From NCBI GenBank assembly GCA_003573635.1, contig QUTJ01031408.1, forward strand, positions 1 to 11,502: 11,502 nt of DNA. Direction: 5' to 3'. The DNA is from Goniomonas avonlea. Taxonomy: Eukaryota; Cryptophyceae; Goniomonadida; Goniomonadaceae. The position numbers were made by a program, and so were the translations under genes. Within the stretch, counting starts at the first letter, position 1. Each line of letters opens with the position of its first letter. Below are positions 9,401 through 11,502 of the stretch, piece after piece. The notes below the pieces were generated by a model. That model saw only the letters and a program-made list of their open reading frames with translations, did no database searches and had not been told where the DNA came from.

Positions 9401-11364
9401 GAACGACGACACCTCCACTGTAAAATTACCCGAGCGGTAGGAGAGGACAACAACGTCAAACTCCCCAGTGCCAGTGTCCACCACGCTCAATGTGGTCGGC
9501 GTAGGTATGAATGCGGTGGAGAACGGGATGGGCCAGAGCTTCGCAGAGAGCTCTGAGCATGACCCTGCGCCACACACGTTGGAATTAAGCGAGTTGCCAT
9601 AAGTGTCGCGGCCCTTGACGTGCAGCATCCGTGGAACGCCGGCAACGTAGTCGCGAGCGAGTTCACCCACAACAGACGAAGCTGCCGAGAAAAACGTGTG
9701 CTTCACCGTGGCTAGGGTCGTCACCGTGTCTTGTCCCACTGTGATGGAGATAACATAGTTGCCACTGGCGGTGACCACGTACGCACATGTCATGGGCGAG
9801 CTGACCGTTGCGACTTCACTTCCAGGGCGGGGGACGCAGGTGTGGAAGTTTGGGAGGGACGGAGGGTCGCCGCTGCCGTCGACGGGCCCCAACGCCATCA
9901 CCTCAACCGTCCCAGCAGTAGGATTGCTGTAACGGTCTCGGACGTGAACGTGGACCACAGCACTCTCCCCGACGACTGCAACAGACACACCGGCGCCAAG
10001 GTATGTTGTCGCTGCCACGAGGGGGCGCGCTGGGGCCACCTGCACCTGAGACGGTACGCCAACCACCAAGCCGTCGCTGATGATGGTGAGAAAGTAGGTT
10101 CCAGCGACAGTGGCGAGGTATGACGCCTGATACAACGCAGACCCTTCGACCACGCCGAGGCTCGGAGTCACATCGTCCTTGGCAGGACCCTTGAGAGTGG
10201 CACTGAATTGCAATGAGCTCACAAGATCATTACCAAACCTATCCAGCACGGTGATTGAGAATGTTGCCTCCTTGTCGGTCTGAGCCAAGCGAGTGCCGTC
10301 GCCTGGGACAACGGTGAGATCTTAACGCAAGATTGGTGGCCACCAACCACACACACACACACACAAAGGTTTGAAGAGAGTTGATGCAAGTGGGGTGCAA
10401 GCAGGCGCCAAGAGAGACGGACGGCCACGCACCGCCGACAAAGCTGAGCTCCGGGGCCAACGCCGCAGGACTAACCACGAGGCCAAACGGGGCGTCAGCA
10501 ATACTGACGCCCAGCCTCGTAATGCTGACCGCGTAGTCGCCGGCCGCCGTGAGCGTGTACGTTGCCACCATCTTCCCTGTGCCCAAGTCCTCAACCTTAG
10601 CGTACCCGCGGTACCCAGAGGCTCCACGAAGCACCACGGAAAAGACCAATCCACCAATCGTTCGAGGATTGCCAAATGAGTCTCGCAGGGTGAGAGTGAA
10701 CGAGCTGGTGGTGCCTGCTGTGGAGATGGAAAGCGCGGCGCCCTCAGCAGTGCAAGCAGTCGTGACGACGTCGCTGGCAAGCACCTGCCGCGGCGTCACT
10801 ATGTCACCTTTCAAATTACGTCACCCTGCTCCCCACAACTTCATAATTTTGGTGTCGCCTCGTGCCGCCACCCTCGAGGGAGAGAGGGCAGGCCGGAAGG
10901 CTGGGGTACTCCGGCATCGAAGTAGGAGCAGAAGAGCGGAGTGACGGATGGAGCGGAAAGATGTGGGCCGAGAGCAATGATGAACATGTTGGCAATGCTG
11001 TGCTCGAGCCTAAAGGGCAGCAATGCCGTGATGGGAAACCACAGACCAGCATTTCCCCAGGAGTATGGGCTCAAAGAGTGACCATGAAAGTGATTGTGAA
11101 TGGCTGGCAGAATGTGATTGATAACATAATGCCACAAATACTCAAAAGACAACTCGGTTGCTCGGACAGGGGAGCTCGAACCTGGAGGCGTAAAGGTGAG
11201 GAGGCAAGAGGTTGCAAGGCTTGGCCGGGCACCAGCCGCCCGACTGGAACAGTGAGGCTGCCCGACGAAGAGAACATCAGAGTCATTTCGCTCTTGACGG
11301 CATCGACGTTGAACGTCATGGCCACCCCGGATGGCGCAACAGGCTTGAAAGTCGAGTCAAGCAC
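200..11364 (-). CDS. Large multi-exon gene: filamin-repeat / REJ / GAIN-GPS receptor-like protein (partial at both ends)
   Basis: Twenty-five exons on the minus strand join by GT/AG introns into a 2375-residue stop-free fragment, with phase matching at all 24 junctions (17 phase 0, 6 phase 1, 1 phase 2). Domain order is about nine filamin-type Ig-like repeats (residues 1-1184), a polycystin-type REJ module (1184 to about 1969), an acidic linker, a GAIN-like region, and a GPS motif (2328-2370). In known families REJ plus GPS marks polycystin-1 or sea-urchin REJ-like membrane receptors whose ectodomain self-cleaves at the GPS and stays attached to the membrane part. No signal peptide or membrane segment lies in the window, so surface location is inferred. 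The least certain boundaries are the 5' edge of exon 1, the exon 18/19 junction and the 3' end of exon 20. Ligand and exact function are unknown. Confidence 0.85.
215..343 (-). other. GPS autoproteolysis motif
   Basis: From the first GPS cysteine codon at 343-341, residue 2328. Four cysteines lie in the order C-RFWD, GC, C-x-C. The expected scissile bond follows His-Ala, between the Ala codon (232-230) and the Ser codon (229-227). Canonical sites read His-Leu/Thr or Ser. His at -2 and Ser at +1 are kept, so cleavage is plausible, though Ala at -1 is less usual. The segment between the second and third cysteines is 16 residues (VTAVAMAVGKVMANFT). Confidence 0.85.
538..681 (-). CDS. Exon 24: GAIN-like beta region
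   Basis: Forty-eight codons, phase 0, with acceptor TGAGCAG and donor CAG|GTGTGT. It encodes SIVLPKELMWRVTGACAASL followed by DVHLSVFGSYLNPFG. The V-x-LP-x-x-L...C-x-x-x-x-D-V-x-L-x-x-F/Y strand sequence is typical of the segment just before the GPS in polycystin/REJ relatives. The preceding intron is 89 nt. A second acceptor (CTGAG) three bases upstream would add one Gln in frame. Confidence 0.8.
771..878 (-). CDS. Exon 23: GAIN-like beta region
   Basis: Thirty-six codons, phase 0, with acceptor TGTGCTCCAG and donor CAG|GTCGGC. It encodes GTVSGEDAFSYEDSTGTSIT followed by VQRQLP. The G-x-V-x-GE-x-A-x-S-Y...I-x-V-x-R pattern is a familiar strand pair between the helical part and the GPS in REJ-GPS proteins. 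The preceding intron is 112 nt. An upstream acceptor TTCTCAG at about 910 is an unlikely alternative. Confidence 0.75.
991..1220 (-). CDS. Exon 22: GAIN-like helical region, continued
   Basis: 230 nt; acceptor CAACTGCAG (phase 1), donor GAG|GTGTGT (phase 0), reached across a 70-nt intron with branch-like GCTAAG. It encodes PEVGLDKIMILSLVRTAAAM, then LKLQRDLVDPDALIG and VLGLRVMAILSILREKQLE. Helical, Leu-rich content without membrane-length hydrophobic runs fits the GAIN helical subdomain. Confidence 0.8.
1291..1432 (-). CDS. Exon 21: GAIN-like helical region
   Basis: 142 nt; acceptor CAACGTGTAG preceded by a long pyrimidine-rich stretch (phase 0), donor TTG|GTGGTG (phase 1). It encodes LMEIHAPDAQSLIGVAVAL and MDETGESLASGLPTAETLT. 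The amphipathic helices with regularly spaced Leu/Val resemble the helical subdomain that precedes the GPS-bearing part of GAIN domains. Confidence 0.75.
1552..1856 (-). CDS. Exon 20: acidic, low-complexity linker between REJ and GAIN-like region
   Basis: 305 nt; acceptor TGCCCTCAG with branch-like GACTGATG upstream (phase 1), donor AAG|GTGCTC (phase 0). It encodes GYDKLDGNTGGNDGG, then acidic stretches DVRDDDWPTWARGDD and ESDQPTNSSGS, then an Arg/Ala-rich tail. No domain is recognised and it reads as a disordered linker. An alternative donor CAG|GTTGCG would end the exon at 1612, also in phase. I prefer 1552 because the bases between are about 75 per cent GC, unlike the introns. Confidence 0.55.
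1964..2138 (-). CDS. Exon 19: end of REJ module / start of linker
   Basis: 175 nt; acceptor CCATGTGCAG (phase 0), donor CTG|GTCAGT (phase 1). It encodes LTCSVSQFDNRREQV and, further on, ATMQEQYAIGNVAGVVQI with a helical look. A short helix with G-x-x-x-G spacing after the last REJ strand is usual before the REJ-to-GAIN linker. The reading frame remains open for 44 nt past the donor, so the 3' boundary is moderately supported. Confidence 0.65.
2223..2309 (-). CDS. Exon 18: REJ module
   Basis: Twenty-nine codons, phase 0, with acceptor ATTGCGCAG and donor CGT|GTGTGC. It encodes TNVTLPAGDPANEYTLLLK and FDAFGTR, matching the LPaG...L-x-L...v-x-DaxG strand pair near the REJ end. The frame stays open through the following 84 nt into exon 19, so this intron could be partly or always retained. 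The run of T residues and the TGTGCAG acceptor inside that stretch favour an intron. Confidence 0.7.
2469..2801 (-). CDS. Exon 17: REJ module, C-terminal core
   Basis: 111 codons, phase 0, with acceptor CACTCAG and donor CTG|GTGGGT. This is the most recognisable REJ block: LVIAPGSLTGGSVYTIRASV, then DVTLETNAGPSGGTCSV, LSLSCDGWDDEEEDMPLSY and SWSAV. The LxxGxxY strand, the N-x-x-P-x-GG-x-C segment and the C-x-GW-x-D...PL-x-Y segment are standard REJ features known from polycystin-1 relatives. It is the best query for family placement. Confidence 0.9.
2861..2965. repeat. Three 35-bp tandem repeats in intron 16
   Basis: Copies start at 2861, 2896 and 2931, sharing GTC[AT]GTCACACGTCACAGTG followed by CC[CT]GATGTC. 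Two copies end with a palindromic CACGTG (for example 2889-2894). They lie wholly in the 276-nt intron between exons 16 and 17 and do not encode part of the protein model. Whether CACGTG works as an enhancer element is unknown. Confidence 0.9.
3078..3163 (-). CDS. Exon 16: REJ module, WTW segment
   Basis: 86 nt; acceptor CCCACGCAG (phase 1), donor TCA|GTGAGT (phase 0, near-consensus). It encodes HRLSLEASLGQRESG followed by ERWTWSVVMGDS. An L-x-L-x-A strand followed by an aromatic W-x-W strand repeats the REJ pattern seen in exons 7, 10 and 13. The next intron (276 nt) carries the 35-bp tandem repeats. Confidence 0.8.
3301..3454 (-). CDS. Exon 15: REJ module, Ser/Thr-rich
   Basis: 154 nt; acceptor TTTCATTCTGTAG (phase 0) with a pyrimidine-rich run-up, donor CCTG|GTGATT (phase 1). 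It encodes VAPPASPSSVNTSTLLDN and VSVAGAVPVLIKAITALRL. Splicing to exon 16 creates LNPGDHRLSLEAS. Two N-x-S/T sequons (NTS, NST) suggest an extracellular side. Conservation is weaker here than in neighbouring exons. Confidence 0.7.
3508..3519. repeat. Run of 12 G in intron 14
   Basis: A plus-strand mononucleotide run of 12 G (C on the gene strand), about 55 nt from the exon 15 acceptor. On the gene strand it lies among CT-rich sequence and may belong to the pyrimidine-rich run-up. Homopolymer length is prone to sequencing error. Confidence 0.9.
3655..3965. repeat. 45-bp higher-order minisatellite in intron 14
   Basis: Each 45-bp unit has two copies of TTGACAATCACCTCCCGC (18 bp) and a 9-bp spacer TTCCTTGTG. 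Five full units start at 3691, 3736, 3781, 3826 and 3871, with degenerate copies on both flanks. Because 45 is divisible by three, long stop-free frames appear on both strands. The only ambiguous base in the window, N at 3871, falls in the repeat, where the other copies have T. The array lies in the 552-nt intron between exons 14 and 15. Confidence 0.95.
4007..4173 (-). CDS. Exon 14: REJ module
   Basis: 167 nt, entered in phase 1 after ACTGCAG and left in phase 0 at GCG|GTGCGC. It encodes GAPKLFFPKAVLRPG, LDFNLIVQKE, and later SVSIFMLTNTTETIA, fitting an L-x-x-F-x-L-x-V-x-K strand plus a following V-x-I strand of REJ. A TGA lies 12 to 14 nt beyond the donor, so the exon cannot run much further. 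The following intron is the longest in the window (552 nt) and holds the 45-bp minisatellite. Confidence 0.75.
4287..4383 (-). CDS. Exon 13: REJ module, FWxC segment
   Basis: 97 nt; acceptor GTCCTCAG (phase 0), donor GAAG|GTACAG (phase 1). It encodes FFWTCRRLPTSTDPD and GDCSYNLS, the W-x-C...C pattern that follows the DPD strand in REJ modules. Neighbouring introns are 183 and 113 nt. An alternative acceptor nine bases upstream would add Ser-Pro-Gln in frame. Confidence 0.8.
4567..4798 (-). CDS. Exon 12: REJ module with DPD motif
   Basis: 232 nt; acceptor GTGGCAG (phase 2), donor GTG|GTGAGT (phase 0). It encodes VKVEVSPQDLVAVIDGG, LTVDGSRSHDPDKG, then a less conserved tail ending ADQEPSLV. 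The LVAVIxGG and S-x-DPD motifs are hallmark REJ/PKD-type elements, and FFWTC follows from exon 13. Bases 4619-4675 (57 nt) are bounded by GT and AG and are a stop-free multiple of three. They could be an optional intron, but I keep them as coding because they are shorter than most other introns. Confidence 0.8.
4943..5024 (-). CDS. Exon 11: REJ module (short exon)
   Basis: An 82-nt exon entered in phase 1 after AGCACAG and left in phase 2 at GAC|GTACGT, the only phase-2 intron in the gene. It encodes LLDVDLTYTFIFRGG and SLVGSAT. Joining to exon 12 gives GSATVKVEVSPQDLV, a typical strand continuation. The unusual phases on both sides agree with the neighbouring exons, which strongly supports this small exon. 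Confidence 0.85.
5180..5297 (-). CDS. Exon 10: REJ module
   Basis: 118 nt, starting in phase 0 after CTCCCAG and ending in phase 1 at AACAG|GTGATG. It encodes GGIMFFTWELEG and, later, NSTARNLLLRT. The aromatic F-x-W strand plus an L-x-L-R strand completed by exon 11 (DLLDVDLTYTF) match the repeated W / LP-x-x-L-x-x-x-x-x-Y-x-F layout of REJ. The preceding intron is 131 nt. Confidence 0.85.
5429..5602 (-). CDS. Exon 9: REJ module
   Basis: Fifty-eight codons, phase 0, with acceptor GTCCCCAG and donor GAG|GTGTGC. It encodes VTDITAGATEAATYTAKV followed by TPVVTIIGGSHRK and LLLEGRVSLSTC. The P-V-V-x-I-x-GG-x-x-R element followed by a strand and a Cys recurs in REJ modules of polycystin-like proteins. 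The 260-nt intron upstream has no coding-like segment. Confidence 0.85.
5863..5997 (-). CDS. Exon 8: REJ module
   Basis: Forty-five codons, phase 0, with acceptor CCGGCAG and donor CTCCAG|GTGACC. It encodes LNALNVREILESIG, then IVLPSTLIQLGKTYVFALQ. The LPxxxL...G-x-tY-x-F-x-L pattern is a recurrent REJ strand pair. The frame stays open well past the donor, but splicing to exon 9 gives FALQVTDITAG, which matches the family better than reading through. Confidence 0.85.
6099..6296 (-). CDS. Exon 7: REJ module
   Basis: Sixty-six codons, phase 0. The acceptor is CCCGTAG, and its TAG is the only stop separating this segment from exon 6 in the same frame. The donor is CTCAG|GTCTCG. It encodes GVLRATSHDSTTAQ, then VAPETLGVCEDLVLDASGS and KYFWGL, which is the C-x-DL-x-LDaS-x-S followed by yxW signature typical of REJ. 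The 243-nt intron between exons 6 and 7 lacks any matching segment. Confidence 0.85.
6540..6740 (-). CDS. Exon 6: REJ module, N-terminal part
   Basis: Sixty-seven codons, phase 0 both ends, with acceptor GAGTCAG and donor GAG|GTGCTC. The peptide has CSVMLF, then RGSCTWFSNS, LDVRL and SVAPGDFLGL. This is the C-x-x-x-LF / C-x-W / PGD-x-L pattern near the start of polycystin REJ modules. The preceding intron is 210 nt. An alternative acceptor 19 nt further in is out of phase with exon 5. Confidence 0.8.
6951..8495 (-). CDS. Exon 5: three to four filamin-type repeats, low-complexity insert, start of REJ
   Basis: A 1545-nt exon, phase 0 at both ends, with acceptor CAATGCAG and donor AAC|GTGCGT. 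In order it holds the end of the previous repeat; a repeat with GSDKYGNPAD and GSYRVNVIVNG; a repeat interrupted after NGLPFE by a Thr/Ala/Pro/Ser/Asn-rich insert that resumes at FPFEFRATGPTDLAV and ends NVAGSPWTITV; and a repeat with VEVRDAFGNRL ending HVAKSPSLLAI. Its last 40 codons (AGPPPKLTRAEMSTSGARV, then FDVDGDRAG and GRFSC) are the start of the REJ module. This exon therefore physically joins the two domain types. Confidence 0.9.
7611..7931 (-). other. Thr/Ala/Pro/Ser/Asn-rich insert inside a filamin repeat
   Basis: About 107 residues (roughly 897-1003), entirely within exon 5, between the halves of one filamin repeat. It begins ETSPPPATPAPTSTATTT, has one Cys near its start (SAQCPPG) and another later (AGCYFPNST), five N-x-S/T sequons, and the string GRRLLQTNATT (GRRLLQ at 7662-7679). 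The composition suggests a heavily O- and N-glycosylated loop or stalk. RRLLQ near signal peptides is common in green-algal secreted proteins; here it is internal. Confidence 0.8.
8617..8805 (-). CDS. Exon 4: first half of a filamin-type repeat
   Basis: Sixty-three codons, phase 0 to phase 0, with acceptor CTCACGCAG and donor CCCAG|GTCCGT. It continues exon 3 across a 97-nt intron. The peptide LPFECFIQVRDVDR matches the filamin C-D strand position, with a degenerate FGN turn. The second half of this repeat is on exon 5 (SGVYLMEVLLQGL). An in-frame extension past the donor to a stop at 8596 was rejected because the CCCAG|GTCCGT donor joins exon 5 in phase. Confidence 0.8.
8903..10302 (-). CDS. 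Exon 3: four filamin-type repeats
   Basis: A 1400-nt exon. The acceptor GTCCCAG is in phase 1 and restores GG-DGTRLAQTDKEA across the junction; the donor TTG|GTGAGT is in phase 0. Four repeats are recognised by their turn motif: ITVLDRFGND, HVRDRYSNPT, VKGRDTYGNSL and VQLRDKFGNPA, each followed by a Y/F-x-V strand such as AGTYFLTII or SGNYVISI. Repeats run about 105 to 130 residues, longer than the usual 96 or so, because of loop insertions that carry cysteine pairs (for example VCGAGSC, and CLNLIGGQGSC). The extra cysteines fit an extracellular, disulfide-stabilised setting rather than cytosolic filamin. That location is an inference. Confidence 0.9.
10347..10365. repeat. CA microsatellite in intron 2
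   Basis: An AC dinucleotide run on the plus strand (GT on the gene strand), inside the 130-nt intron between exons 2 and 3, roughly 45-60 nt before the exon 3 acceptor. It does not overlap coding sequence. Confidence 0.9.
10433..10784 (-). CDS. Exon 2: filamin-type repeat
   Basis: 352 nt, starting in phase 0 after GGCAG and ending in phase 1 at GGCG|GTGCGT. It encodes a nearly complete filamin/ABP280 repeat: TAEGAAL, then SSFTLTLRDSFGNPR (the conserved D-x-FGN turn), then ATYTLTAAGDYAVSI and the strand ending APFGLVVSP. The next repeat begins SFVGG and is completed by exon 3. The preceding intron is 397 nt and the following one 130 nt. Confidence 0.85.
10785..11181 (-). other. Intron 1 (397 nt), no gene seen
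   Basis: This stretch separates exons 1 and 2. It starts at donor CAG|GTTCGA and ends at GCCGCGGCAG. Open frames inside it on either strand give no recognisable domain, and the flanking peptides join well (SSPLRLQ to VLASDVV), so no missing exon is required. Confidence 0.7.
11182..11364 (-). CDS. Exon 1 of window: C-terminal part of a filamin-type repeat
   Basis: Sixty-one codons, phase 0 at both ends. The acceptor TGACAG before GTGCTTGAC lies about 18 nt after a branch-like GCTAAC, and an in-frame TGA immediately upstream means the exon must start near here. The donor is CAG|GTTCGA. The peptide ends SSPLRLQ and continues in exon 2 as VLASDVVTTA, which is the usual filamin-repeat junction of an SP-containing last strand followed by the next repeat. 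The 5' boundary is less certain than the 3' one, because the earlier exon is off the window. Confidence 0.6.
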
Positions 11365-11445
11365 CTGTCAGCAGCCTGTTAGCTGTGCCCGAGATGGAAC
11401 CAATGCGCTGCTGGAGCTTCAACAGTCACAGTGCACAGTAAACAC

Positions 11446-11502
11446 AAGAGAGAGATAGAGAGAGAGAGGGAGAGAGAGGGAAAGGGAGAGGGAGAGGGAG
11501 AG
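11446..11502. repeat. GA-rich microsatellite at the right edge
   Basis: A purine tract of GAGA and GAGGGA units on the plus strand, which is a CT-rich tract on the gene strand. It lies upstream of exon 1 and continues past the window edge. Within 11365-11445 I see no confident exon. A short open stretch at about 11366-11415 (minus; IGSISGTANRLL) is possible but unsupported. Confidence 0.85.

Larger units (their letters stand above)
7071..11364 (-). other. Filamin/ABP280-type repeat block
   Basis: Residues 1 to about 1184, on exons 1-5. Repeats are recognised by the D-x-[FY]-[GS]-N turn, best kept in exons 2, 3 and 5 (DSFGNP, DRFGND, DRYSNP, DTYGNS, DKFGNP, DKYGNP, DAFGNR), and by a following G-x-Y-x-V strand. 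I count about nine repeats, two with degenerate turns, plus a partial first one. Filamin repeats are immunoglobulin-like modules best known from cytosolic actin crosslinkers. Here they sit N-terminal to REJ and GPS, so an adhesive or spacer role outside the cell is inferred. Confidence 0.85.

Overview
The window is eukaryotic genomic DNA, almost entirely occupied by one large, intron-rich gene on the minus strand that runs off both ends. No prokaryotic operon, rRNA, tRNA, transposase or plus-strand gene is visible. I joined minus-strand open segments using GT/AG sites, reading-frame phase and protein-family continuity. The result is 25 exons (right to left, 11364 down to 200), 24 internal introns and 7125 coding bases, giving a stop-free fragment of 2375 residues. 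Every junction keeps frame. I number residues from the first codon at 11364. The true N-terminus lies to the right of the window and the C-terminus to the left.

Layout along the protein. (1) 11364-7071: about nine filamin/ABP280-type Ig-like repeats plus one partial repeat, carried mainly on two very long exons (1400 and 1545 nt). One repeat is split by a Thr/Ala/Pro/Ser/Asn-rich insert of about 107 residues containing GRRLLQ. (2) 7070 to about 1964: a REJ (receptor for egg jelly) module of the polycystin-1/suREJ type, split over about fourteen small exons. (3) 1856-1552: an acidic, Ser/Pro-rich linker. (4) 1432-200: a GAIN-like region ending in a complete four-cysteine GPS motif, CRFWD...W...GC...CHCFHASDF. 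Transmembrane segments are expected next but lie past the left edge. The protein therefore looks like the ectodomain of a large REJ-GPS (polycystin-1-like) cell-surface receptor with a filamin-repeat N-terminal region.

Introns are short (50 to 552 nt) and hold all the tandem repeats: a decamer-type repeat at the left edge, three 35-bp copies near 2861-2965, a 45-bp higher-order minisatellite near 3655-3965 (with the window's single N), a CA run near 10347-10365, and a GA-rich tract at the right edge. Donors are strongly biased to GTG (18 of 25) and acceptors are NCAG or GTAG.

Organism: a free-living unicellular or colonial protist is most likely. The GTG-biased donors and the RRLLQ motif are reminiscent of green algae of the Chlamydomonas group, but the moderate GC and short introns would also suit a choanoflagellate or another protist. 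I cannot decide from sequence alone. Family assignments rest on motif recognition by eye, not on a database search.
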